Below are positions 17,204 through 25,482 of a stretch of 64,000 bases of DNA, in pieces. The notes below the pieces were generated by a model. The model had not been told where the DNA came from. It did not search any database and saw only the letters and a program-made list of their open reading frames with translations. The stretch is from Kofleriaceae bacterium (GTDB taxonomy: Bacteria > Myxococcota_A > Polyangia > Haliangiales > Haliangiaceae), in NCBI GenBank assembly GCA_018057825.1, contig JAGPCY010000014.1, forward strand, positions 124,001-188,000, read 5' to 3'. The translations under genes were made by a program, and so were the position numbers. Each line of letters begins with the position of its first letter. The stretch's first letter is position 1.

Positions 17204-20200
17204 TCACGGGTCGCCCCCGCCAATGACGACTCCGGCCGGAACTCCTTGGATGACGGTCTTGCGATCGATATCGGGGTCGCTGAGGTCACCCGCCAACAGC
17301 CGAGCGCCGAGCCGCAGGTTCTCGAGGCGAGCGCGAGCGGCCTCCGCTTCGGCCTTGGCGGCGTCCGCGGCGCGGTGCCGCAGCTTGAAGTCCTCGAGGA
17401 GCGGATGCGCGGCCGGCAGCGCCTCGATGAAGAGCGCATCGGTCGGCACCACGACCTCCTCTTCCAGCGGCCGAGGATCTGTGAGCACCCGACGGTGGGC
17501 CTCCTCGAGCCCGGGGCGCACCGCTTCGTAGTCGTCGGGGGGCAGGACCTCACGCAGGCAACATGCGTACCGCTCGAGTTCCGCGCGGGTGAGGTTCGCG
17601 AGATGGTCGGGGTCGTGGGCGCCACCGTGACGATCCACGAACGGGACAGTCAGGTACCGCGCGATCAGGTGCGAGTCGCGTAGCGGGAAGATCGCATAGT
17701 TGCCTCGGTAGCCGAGCGGGCGCTCGAGGTCGGCCAGCTCGCCTAGCGGGACCGTGGCGCTGGCGACCTCAGCCGCGAGCGTGGCCTCGACCACCACGGG
17801 CCGCGTCCAGTGGGGTGGCAGAGGTGGCTCGTCCACGCTCGGCACGACCCGGTAGCTCAGCTGGCCGTCGACCATCGGGACCGGCAGCTGGTGCAAGCGC
17901 AGCACGCGCTGGTCAGCCGGCTCGTGGTCCCAGATGGCCTGCATGTAGTACAGGATGTTCTGCTTGACGTGTAGGCGCAGGCGCTGGACGTCGACGGTCT
18001 TGTCGAGCAGGGCCCGTGTCGCAGCGCCCCAGCGGTCCGTCATCGCCGACAAGTGCTTGGCTTCAGCGCCGAGCTGCTCCGCCATCGCGCGCTCGCGGGC
18101 CTGCGCTCGCTCGAGGGCCTCTCTTGCCGTCTCGACCCGTGCGCGGTTGGCCTCCTCGCTCCCCCCGCCGGCGATCCACTGAGACACCGACTGCCAGGCC
18201 CCCTGCGCGTCCTCGGCCTCGGCGGCGCTGATGATGCTCGCGCGCAGCCCGCGAAACAGAGTCTCCACCTGGCTCTGCTGGGCGACCAGGGTCTGACGTA
18301 GAGCCTCAACGACGCCACGCTGATGCTCAAGGTCGGCGCGGAGCTGGCCCACCGTGGCCTCCTCGCCAACGAGTGAGGTGTTGATGGTGTCGAGCGCCGA
18401 TACGAACGACGGATCGAGCAACACCCGACGAAGAATCCAGTCGTGTTGCAAGAGCCAAGCGACGTTGATGTAGTTTGGCTTCGGGACTGGCTGCGCGACC
18501 AGCACGACCGGTGTCATCCGGTGGAGGTGCTCGGCCACGTGGTACCGGCGCTGGAGCTGGTAGAAGAGGTACGTGACCGCAAGCTCCTCGTTCGGGTTGA
18601 CGATCTTTCCGGTCTGTTCGACGGTGGTATCGGTCGCCGACTCGAATGATACGTCGATGGTGTGGTCGTTCTCGTACTCCCGCGCCGCCTTGATCACCGC
18701 CTCGCGGAACTGCTGGCGAGTGTCGCTCGAGGTGCGAGCATCGTCGATCTTCAAACTGCCGCTGCCGCCGCCGTACACTCCGGAAGCCTCAAATCCCGTC
18801 CGAAGCTCGGCGGTCTCGACAATGTCCCGGACCGCACGCTGAGTGAGCTGCTCCTCCGTACGAAGCACGCTGCGCGCCTTTTCCTGCGTCTGCTGTCGGC
18901 GCTTGCCGCTGGTCGCGACCTTTCGACTGTAGGTCCGCTCCTCGCGCGGCGCCAACGTGACGGTCTCGACCAGCCGGCCGGCCTGATAGCCGAGCGGGGT
19001 CCAGCGCTGGCGGTACGTGGTGATCAGGCCGAAGTTGATCGCGGTCCCGGAGTCGTCCGCGGCGTAAACCGTGAAGCGATACGGTTCGGCCAGCTTACGA
19101 TCGAGCTCGGCCAGGAGCGCGCTCACCCATCCCGTCCCTTCGAGGGCAAGCGGATCTGGGAGACCTGTCGGACCGGCCTCGGCCCACAGGAGGGACGCCT
19201 GGGCGCTCACCTGCGCACGACGAATCACCTCGGGCGCCTGCTTGATGACGAAGGTCGCCTCGCCGAGCAGATGGTCGACGAGCGCCCCGGTCGTTGCCGC
19301 CGGGCGACCACCCAACCGCTCGAGCTCGTCGTAGAGGGCGCCTGCCGCGCGGACCGAGTCCTCGTCGATGAGATCGACCCAGACGTCCTCGATCGGCACG
19401 TGGAGCACGCTGAAGTCATGGAGCGCCGGTGCATCAGCCGGCCCGGTCGAAACCTGCAACCCGTCGATACGACGTATCACGTCGGCGTCCGTCGGCCGAC
19501 GCTCTATGGCGCGATCGCTTGGGTGGAGCTGCGCCCAAACCGCCACGGCGAGATCGTCGACCGTCGTGAGAGGGGGCGGAGGGGGCTGCTCGGGCGGCGG
19601 CGTCGTACAGGCCTCGGCCAAGGTTCGCGGTCGACGGCAGACCGTGTTCAACAGGTCGACCGCCAGGCGAGGGCCATCGAGTGCTGGTCCGAACAGTAGT
19701 GGCTCGATCGCTCCGGCGGCGATCGTGCCGTCGCTCGCGGTCGCGGCCTCGACCGCAGCACGCTCGGCCGCCGACAGCGTCGCGAAGCCGCGTCGCGGTC
19801 GCTGCAGCTTCGCCTGGTTCAGGCCGCGCGCGACCGCCTCCCTCAGGCGGCTCGCTACCGGCGCGCTGGGTTGGGTCGGCGCACCACCACGTCCACGCGC
19901 CAGGAGTTCTTGGCGGAAGCGAGTGGTGAGCTGCGCGGCGGACGCGCGCCTCGGGTCCAGCCGACCACGGACGACATTCTGTCGCTCGGTTTCAAAGGAC
20001 GCGTCCGTCACCGCACGCGCGACGATGCTGCCAAGCGCCGGCAGCTCGTCGGCCACTGAGCGCGTCGGAGGCAAGACCCCTGCCGCGACCAGCGCCTGGG
20101 TCGGCAGCCGGACGGTCCATGTCTCGAGATCACCCGCGCGTTCACGGTGCTTGTCATCGGCGTAGAGGACCGTGCGCGTCGGCGTCGTGGCAGCGATCTC

Positions 20201-20395
20201 GACGCGGAGATCCCAGACGTAGCCGGCGCCGTCGGCTTCCAGCCGAAACCGCCCTCGCTCATCGGTGGCGATCGAGCCTACACGGCCCTCGCCGCCACCA
20301 TCGAGCTTCGCGAACACGGTCACGCCAAGCCCGACGACCGGCCGACCCGACTCAAGGACGAGAACTTCCCCCACGACCAGCTTCATGTGCACCAT
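17204..20395 (-). CDS. 1063-aa protein with N-terminal carboxypeptidase-regulatory-like domain and coiled coil, unknown function
   Basis: Cytosolic by appearance, with no signal peptide. Residues ~3-100 look like a transthyretin/carboxypeptidase-regulatory fold (VVGEVLVLESGRPVVGLGV, TDERGRFRLEADGAGYVWDL). A Pro-rich stretch lies near 280. The central region ~440-660 includes RTYSRKVATSGKRRQQTQEK and a polar beta segment (TIDVSFESATDTTVEQTGKI). Residues ~690-830 are a long coiled coil (heptads in LRADLEHQRGVVEALRQTL and onwards). The C-terminus has another coiled stretch and ends IGGGDP. ATG at 20386 (MKLVVGEVLV) is an equally good start. First gene of the unit with the 643-aa protein and the two lipoproteins. 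No family recognised. Confidence 0.75.
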   Translation of the reverse strand: MVHMKLVVGEVLVLESGRPVVGLGVTVFAKLDGGGEGRVGSIATDERGRFRLEADGAGYVWDLRVEIAATTPTRTVLYADDKHRERAGDLETWTVRLPTQALVAAGVLPPTRSVADELPALGSIVARAVTDASFETERQNVVRGRLDPRRASAAQLTTRFRQELLARGRGGAPTQPSAPVASRLREAVARGLNQAKLQRPRRGFATLSAAERAAVEAATASDGTIAAGAIEPLLFGPALDGPRLAVDLLNTVCRRPRTLAEACTTPPPEQPPPPPLTTVDDLAVAVWAQLHPSDRAIERRPTDADVIRRIDGLQVSTGPADAPALHDFSVLHVPIEDVWVDLIDEDSVRAAGALYDELERLGGRPAATTGALVDHLLGEATFVIKQAPEVIRRAQVSAQASLLWAEAGPTGLPDPLALEGTGWVSALLAELDRKLAEPYRFTVYAADDSGTAINFGLITTYRQRWTPLGYQAGRLVETVTLAPREERTYSRKVATSGKRRQQTQEKARSVLRTEEQLTQRAVRDIVETAELRTGFEASGVYGGGSGSLKIDDARTSSDTRQQFREAVIKAAREYENDHTIDVSFESATDTTVEQTGKIVNPNEELAVTYLFYQLQRRYHVAEHLHRMTPVVLVAQPVPKPNYINVAWLLQHDWILRRVLLDPSFVSALDTINTSLVGEEATVGQLRADLEHQRGVVEALRQTLVAQQSQVETLFRGLRASIISAAEAEDAQGAWQSVSQWIAGGGSEEANRARVETAREALERAQARERAMAEQLGAEAKHLSAMTDRWGAATRALLDKTVDVQRLRLHVKQNILYYMQAIWDHEPADQRVLRLHQLPVPMVDGQLSYRVVPSVDEPPLPPHWTRPVVVEATLAAEVASATVPLGELADLERPLGYRGNYAIFPLRDSHLIARYLTVPFVDRHGGAHDPDHLANLTRAELERYACCLREVLPPDDYEAVRPGLEEAHRRVLTDPRPLEEEVVVPTDALFIEALPAAHPLLEDFKLRHRAADAAKAEAEAARARLENLRLGARLLAGDLSDPDIDRKTVIQGVPAGVVIGGGDP

Positions 20396-20930
20396 GTAGC
20401 CGAGTGGTCGGACCGCGTCAAGTCAGATCTTCAGGCGTAGTATCGAGTGATCAACGCCACCGACGCCCACGTCTCTCGAGGACGCGGCGGAGGGGCTCGA
20501 GGGCGCCGGCCTTCGGGGACGCCGACCGCTCGCGCGAACGCGCGGGCCGGGGTCGACGACTCGTCGAGGTTGTCGGTCGCCCTCGAGTCTACCGTTCGCG
20601 CTGTCGGGGCTCGTCGAGGTCGGCGGAGCGGGAGGACACGAGGGCCGTCCGCGCTGCGCCAGCGGTCCGGCGAGCGTCTGCGCCGGCCTCGGCGCCGCGT
20701 GCGCCCGGCGGCTCGGCCGCTACGGACGGGTGCTCCGGACGTTGGCGTTCACGTAGATCTGCGGCACCCATTGACCGACCGGCCCGGACCTCATCGATGG
20801 AGACCGCCTCGCGATCGCGGGCCGTACGGGCTCGTGTGAGCCGACCCGGGCGCATGACCTCCGCCGCGGGCGGCAGATTTCGGCAGGGGACGGCGTCACA
20901 AACCGAGGGGGGCCGACTCAAGCTGGTTGC
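20396..20930. other. Intergenic region with no clear gene
   Basis: 535 bases between the divergent 1063-aa and TPR genes. A GATACT on the minus strand (20444-20439) could serve the unknown operon. A possible 88-aa minus-strand frame (about 20589-20855, beginning MRPGRLTRARTARDRE) is Arg/Ala-rich, has no ribosome-binding site and is not called as a gene. Nothing else is recognised. Confidence 0.5.
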
Positions 20931-23063
20931 ATGTCTGATCCGCGCCAGGGTTCGCCCGACCACGACGTCGCTCTCGCTCGCCAGGCCCTGGCGCAGCGCG
21001 ACTTGCCTCACGCGCTCCATCACATCGGCTGCGCGCTGACCCACGATCCGATGCATCGGGAGCGGATGTCGCTCCTGAACGAGATCATCGCCGCCGCGCC
21101 CGAGCCGATGAAGCTGGTCGAACTCGACGGCAACGTGTCGTTCGTCGACGCCGCCAACCGGGCCTACGTCCTGGCCTGGCAGCGGCGGTGGTCCGAGGCG
21201 ATGGACCTCATCACCGACGTCGCCGAGATCCGCCCCGACATCCCGTACATGTTGTGGTGCGAGTGGTGGTTGGCCCAGCCCGGGATCTTGCCGAGCCTCC
21301 CGCTGGCCGAGCTGATCTCGGGGATCGTCGTCGACATCTTGAAGATCGCGTCGAAGTGCCCGACCCCGATCCCGGCCGACGATCCGCGCAAGCCGACGGT
21401 GGAGTCGGGGGCGCGCATCCTGGCGGCGATCCGCGCCGCGCATCCCGGCGAGGGCCTCTTGTGGTTCGGCAGCTCGATGGTGGCGCGCCGGGTCGGCGCG
21501 GCGGGGGAGGCCCTGGGGTTCGCGCAGCACGCCTACCAGCTCGACCCGTCGTGGAAGGCCGCGATCGGCGTGGCCAACGCCCTGCGCGACGCCGGCCAGC
21601 TCGACGAGGCCGCGCGGTGGTTCGCCCGCGCGCGGCAGCACGACCCCAAGGACGTGAGCGCCTTCCTCGACTGCGGCGACATGATGCTCGACGCCGAGCG
21701 TCACGACGAGGCGGCGGCCCAGTACGAGGCCGCGACCAAGCTCGAGCCCGACCACCCGTGGGCCACGGCGTCGCTCACCTACCTGCATTACCTGCGTCAC
21801 CGCGATCCGGGCTCGAAGCTGGCGCTCCTGCGCCTGACCGAGGCCGAGCCGGCCAACCACCGGGCCGAGGATCTCTACGCCAAGCTCGATCCGCCGCGGC
21901 TGTACCTGAACCGCTTGCCGCACCCGGCCGACGCCTCGGCCAACGCGCTCAACGCGATCTTCGAGGAGATGTACGACAACCCGGCCCAGCACCACGGCTC
22001 GACGGTCAAGCTCAAGCTGACCCACGTCGAGTCGCCGAGCGTGGTCGCGGCGTTCTGGTTGCAGATGGAGATGTGGGGGCCCCAGGTCGGTCTCGACTAT
22101 CAGGTCGAGCGGGTCCAGACGCCGGATCCTCGTCAGCCCAAGGCCCAGGTGCCATACGCGCTGTGGCGGTGGGAAGACACCCAGCCGCGGCCGGCGATCG
22201 ATCGCCCCGACTTCGCGACCGTGACCACGGTCCACGGCCTGGCCAGCGAGCCCTTCGCCCTCGACGTGTGGGAGCCGATGGCGGCCAAGGCCGCGGCCAA
22301 GCTCGGCGGCGGTGGGCTGCGCCCGCTCTTGGCGACCATGGTGTTTCCGCCGCGCCCGCCCAACTCGTCGTGGCGCGTGTTGCCGTGGGTGCAGCGCGCC
22401 CAGGTCGCGTCGGCGCTGATCGTCGCGCACCTCGAGCCGCATCAGCCGTGGGCCGGCAGCGCCCGGCAGCAGGCGCTGTACGCGCTCCTGTACGGACCGA
22501 GCGACTGGACCACCGGCGCGGCGATCATCGCGCTCGGCTCCCTGGCCCGTCGCGATCCGGCGATCCGCGCCGAGGTCGTGGCGGCCTTCGGCTGGCTGTT
22601 CCAGCAGATCCCGGCCGAGGGCTTCTGCCCGTGGGAGCTGCCGCTGGTCGTGACCTGGCTGTCGTTCCCCGACCTGGACGACGTGACCCGTCGCCGGCTC
22701 GAGGCCTACAAGGCCAAGATCTTCGACGGCGGCACCGGGTCGACCTCGGTCCACCTGTGTCAGCTCGAGGCCAAGAAGTTCGATCAAGCGGCCGAGATGG
22801 CGGCGGCCGCGAGCGCCCAGCGCGAGGTCGCGGCCGGCGGTGGTGGCGATCCCGATCCGGTGGTGTTCCCGGGCCAGAAGGTGGCGCGGTTGTCGGACTA
22901 CGTGCGGCTCATGAAGGGCATGCAGTCGGGCAACATGATGGGGGCGCTCGGCCAGTTCGGTCTCGACATGATGGGCTACGCCTCGGTGGCGACCGCGTGG
23001 GGACAGCGGTTGGCGCAGGATCCGGTGCTGAACGCCAAGTTCGCGCAGCAGATGGCGCGGTGA
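20931..23063 (+). CDS. TPR-repeat protein, cytosolic
   Basis: 710 aa without signal peptide. TPR-like helix pairs occupy residues ~10-60 and ~190-310 (GEALGFAQHAYQLDPSWKAA, GQLDEAARWFARARQHDPKD, ERHDEAAAQYEAATKLEPDH). The ~350-residue C-terminal part has no recognised domain but is well folded in composition (VKLKLTHVESPSVVAAFWLQ, WRVLPWVQRAQVASALIVAH) and ends in a Met-rich helix (LMKGMQSGNMMGALGQFGLD). Stand-alone gene; likely a protein-interaction scaffold. The region in front holds no good promoter match. Confidence 0.8.
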   Translation: MSDPRQGSPDHDVALARQALAQRDLPHALHHIGCALTHDPMHRERMSLLNEIIAAAPEPMKLVELDGNVSFVDAANRAYVLAWQRRWSEAMDLITDVAEIRPDIPYMLWCEWWLAQPGILPSLPLAELISGIVVDILKIASKCPTPIPADDPRKPTVESGARILAAIRAAHPGEGLLWFGSSMVARRVGAAGEALGFAQHAYQLDPSWKAAIGVANALRDAGQLDEAARWFARARQHDPKDVSAFLDCGDMMLDAERHDEAAAQYEAATKLEPDHPWATASLTYLHYLRHRDPGSKLALLRLTEAEPANHRAEDLYAKLDPPRLYLNRLPHPADASANALNAIFEEMYDNPAQHHGSTVKLKLTHVESPSVVAAFWLQMEMWGPQVGLDYQVERVQTPDPRQPKAQVPYALWRWEDTQPRPAIDRPDFATVTTVHGLASEPFALDVWEPMAAKAAAKLGGGGLRPLLATMVFPPRPPNSSWRVLPWVQRAQVASALIVAHLEPHQPWAGSARQQALYALLYGPSDWTTGAAIIALGSLARRDPAIRAEVVAAFGWLFQQIPAEGFCPWELPLVVTWLSFPDLDDVTRRRLEAYKAKIFDGGTGSTSVHLCQLEAKKFDQAAEMAAAASAQREVAAGGGGDPDPVVFPGQKVARLSDYVRLMKGMQSGNMMGALGQFGLDMMGYASVATAWGQRLAQDPVLNAKFAQQMAR

Positions 23064-23093
23064 TGGCGGCGACCAGAGCCCCGGTCGCGCGGG

Positions 23094-24278
23094 CTACGGC
23101 TCGACGCCCAGCGCGCCGGGGATGGCGGCGGTGCCGGTGCCGGTCGGGGTCTTGCCGAGATCGGTGATCGCGTTGGGCGCGAAGCGCAGCCGGCGCAGGC
23201 CGGTGTTCTCGGCGACGATCGCCAGGCCGCGCTGCGGTCCTTGCGCGAGCACCACCGCGTCGCCTGGGAGCTGCGGCCGGCCGCCGCTGTAGGTGAGCGG
23301 GCCGGTCAAGGTCACCGGCGGGGTCGCGCCGGCGGCGTAGCGCAGCCCGAGGAGCGCGTCGCCGAAGCCCGACGCGATCACCGCGGTGTCGGTGAACGGC
23401 GAGGCCACGATCGCGTAGGGATCTTCGATCGGGGTCAGGACCGGGTGCGCGGTCAGGCTGTCGCCGGCGATCCCGACCACCGCGACGCGGTTGGGCACGC
23501 CCGAGAACTGGCTGGTGTCGCCGAGCAGCGCGACCCGACCGTCGGCGGTGACCGCGACGCCGCCGACGATCGCGTCGTCGTCGCCGAAGGCGTCGACCCC
23601 GGCGACTACCACCGGCGGATCGCGGGTCCAGTCGAGGAGGTGGAGATCGTGCCCGGCCGGCGTTGCGCCGACCTCGGTCGCCGCCAGCACGGCGCGATCG
23701 CCGACGACGTGGAGGCCGCGGGCCAGCTTGGTCGGCAGCCAGCGGCCGCGATCGGTGAGCGTGCCGTCACAGCCGATGTCGATCCGGTACAGGCCGCCGC
23801 CGTTGCCGGGCCAGTTCCCGTCGACGACGATCGCCGAGGCGCCGTCGGGCGCGATCACGACCTCGCCGGCGTAGAACGAGCCGTCGAAGCGGGCGTGGAC
23901 CACGACCGGGGTGCTGCCGTCGAATCGGACCACGCCGAGGGTGCCGTCGCTCTGCGGCGCGATCGCGACCTGGCCGTCGGGAGTGAAGGCCACCACGCCG
24001 CCGGTGGCGCGCCCCATCGCGAAGCGCGCGCCGGTGTCGGTCAGGGCGCCGGTCTGGTCGAGGAGCCACACGCCCCAGTTGTTCGCCTGGCCGCCGGACG
24101 CGGTGTACGGCAAGGACACGACCACTTTGCGCGGGCGGTCGGCGGGCGCCGGGGTGCGCCGGCACCCGCCGCCGTCGGGGCTGACGGCGTCGGCGGTTGG
24201 CGCGTCGGGGCTGGTGGCGGCGTCGTCGCCGCCGCAGGCGGACACGACGAGAGCGGTCGACAGGACCAGGCGGCGCAT
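23094..24278 (-). CDS. Beta-propeller-like lipoprotein
   Basis: 394 aa. Signal MRRLVLSTALVVSAC with lipobox VSAC, then an Asp/Ala-rich linker (TSPDAPTADAVSPD). The remainder shows repeated four-strand blades with TPDG/APDG/TADG turns (VAFTPDGQVAIAPQ, VVIAPDGASAIVVDGN, VAVTADGRVALLGD), as in WD40/TolB-like seven-bladed propellers. Function unknown; probably a surface or periplasmic binding protein. Stand-alone and convergent with the TPR gene. Confidence 0.78.
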   Translation of the reverse strand: MRRLVLSTALVVSACGGDDAATSPDAPTADAVSPDGGGCRRTPAPADRPRKVVVSLPYTASGGQANNWGVWLLDQTGALTDTGARFAMGRATGGVVAFTPDGQVAIAPQSDGTLGVVRFDGSTPVVVHARFDGSFYAGEVVIAPDGASAIVVDGNWPGNGGGLYRIDIGCDGTLTDRGRWLPTKLARGLHVVGDRAVLAATEVGATPAGHDLHLLDWTRDPPVVVAGVDAFGDDDAIVGGVAVTADGRVALLGDTSQFSGVPNRVAVVGIAGDSLTAHPVLTPIEDPYAIVASPFTDTAVIASGFGDALLGLRYAAGATPPVTLTGPLTYSGGRPQLPGDAVVLAQGPQRGLAIVAENTGLRRLRFAPNAITDLGKTPTGTGTAAIPGALGVEP

Positions 24279-24342
24279 CGCCGGTTCATACTACGGGTCG
24301 GCGCCGGCGCGCCGCGGGATGGGCGGCGGTGCGCGGCGGCCG

Positions 24343-25404
24343 TCACCCGGGGCGCTGCTCGCGCACCATGTCGGTGGTGGCGAAGGGGCGCGGCGGCCGG
24401 GCGGCGACGTCGACGAAGCCGAAGCGCGCGTACAGCGACTGGGCGTCGCGGGTGCCGAGCATGACGGTGGCGGTCGCGCGCAGCGCCGGGTGCGCGAGCA
24501 GGAGCTTGACCACCGCCTGTCCGACGCCGCGACCGCGCCAGGCCGGGTCGACGATGACGTCGTAGATCCAGCCGCGCTTGGCGCCGTCGGCGATGGCTCG
24601 AGCGCTGGCGACCACCGCGCCGTCGGGGGCGCGGGCGCCGACCCAGGCGGTTGAGCCGTGGTGGGCGGCGGCGAGCTGCGCGCGCGTGAAGCCGAGGTTC
24701 CAGTAGGTGCCGTCGAGGAGCGCGGCCACCGGCGCCGCGGCGTCGGCGGGCATCCAGGCGTGAAGCGTCACGCCGGGCGGGCCGATCAGAAAGCCGGGGG
24801 GCGGCGCGTCGGGGTTGGCGGCGCGGATGAGCTCGATCGCGCGCGGGTCGCCGGGCTGGCCGCGGTGCCACAGGTTGTCGAGGAGCGCGGGGATCTCCTC
24901 GGGGCGACGGTTCTGCGCCAGCTTGGCCTTGCCCTCGATGCGGTCGAGTCGCAGCCCGGCGACCAGGAGGCCGCGGACCGCGGCGCGGTACATCGGATCG
25001 TCGGCGGTGATCGGCCGGTAGCCGCCGTCGGGTTGCAGCGCGGTCATGAGCGCGGCCAGGGCGGCGGCCTTGCGCGGCGGGTCGACCAGCTCCTCGAGCG
25101 CGCCGTGGATCGCGACGCTGCGGTAGTAGGTGGTGGCCGGACACGCGCGCTCGGGATCGAAGAACGTCGACGGCGCGGTCGCGACCAGCTCCTCGGCGAT
25201 CGCCACCGCGGGCCGGCCGACGGCGGTGGTCTTCTCGCCCTTGGGCGCGCTGTGAAAGACCAGGTAGTCGTCGACGACCACGCCGTGGAGCGTGCGCAGG
25301 AGCGGCGCGCCGTCGGGCGTGGTGGTGGCGAGGTGAAACGTGGTCTGGGTGGCGAGGAAGGCCCGGGCCTCGGCCGGGGTCATGGCGTACTCGGCGCGGC
25401 GCAT
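24343..25404 (-). CDS. Fusion of FMN-binding split-barrel (PaiB/pyridoxamine-oxidase-like) and GNAT acetyltransferase
   Basis: 353 aa. Residues ~8-190 resemble the flavin-nucleotide-binding/PaiB split barrel (TPAEARAFLATQTTFHLATT, YLVFHSAPKGEKTTAV, YYRSVAIHGALEELVDP). Residues ~215-345 form a GNAT acetyltransferase with acetyl-CoA loop VDPAWRGRGVGQAVVKLLL and terminal AQSLYARFGFVDV. In Bacillus, PaiA (GNAT) and PaiB are separate neighbours; here one chain carries both types of domain. It is divergent from a MocR-type regulator with a perfect inverted repeat between, so it is probably its target. Likely detoxifies or acetylates a small amine; substrate unknown. Confidence 0.85.
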   Translation of the reverse strand: MRRAEYAMTPAEARAFLATQTTFHLATTTPDGAPLLRTLHGVVVDDYLVFHSAPKGEKTTAVGRPAVAIAEELVATAPSTFFDPERACPATTYYRSVAIHGALEELVDPPRKAAALAALMTALQPDGGYRPITADDPMYRAAVRGLLVAGLRLDRIEGKAKLAQNRRPEEIPALLDNLWHRGQPGDPRAIELIRAANPDAPPPGFLIGPPGVTLHAWMPADAAAPVAALLDGTYWNLGFTRAQLAAAHHGSTAWVGARAPDGAVVASARAIADGAKRGWIYDVIVDPAWRGRGVGQAVVKLLLAHPALRATATVMLGTRDAQSLYARFGFVDVAARPPRPFATTDMVREQRPG

Positions 25405-25424
25405 GGTCGTACGATGCTCTCGGG

Positions 25425-25469
25425 CTGGTCTATCCAGAAGTACCAGTTCAGATATTCTGGATAGACCAG
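25425..25469. promoter_or_regulatory. Perfect 15-bp inverted repeat, probable MocR operator
   Basis: CTGGTCTATCCAGAA (25425-25439) is exactly mirrored by TTCTGGATAGACCAG (25455-25469) with a 15-base spacer. Each arm contains CTGG-N5-CCAG, itself palindromic at its ends. It lies 21 bases from the start of the split-barrel/GNAT fusion and 14 from the MocR start, so it could control both divergent genes. Low GC compared with the surroundings supports a selected regulatory site. Confidence 0.8.
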
Positions 25470-25482
25470 TCAGGAGTCCGCC

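Noticed and set aside
20589-20855. Possible 88-aa minus-strand gene beginning MRPGRLTRARTARDRE
   Set aside because: Arg/Ala-rich, no ribosome-binding site, no recognisable domain; noted only in the gap entry.
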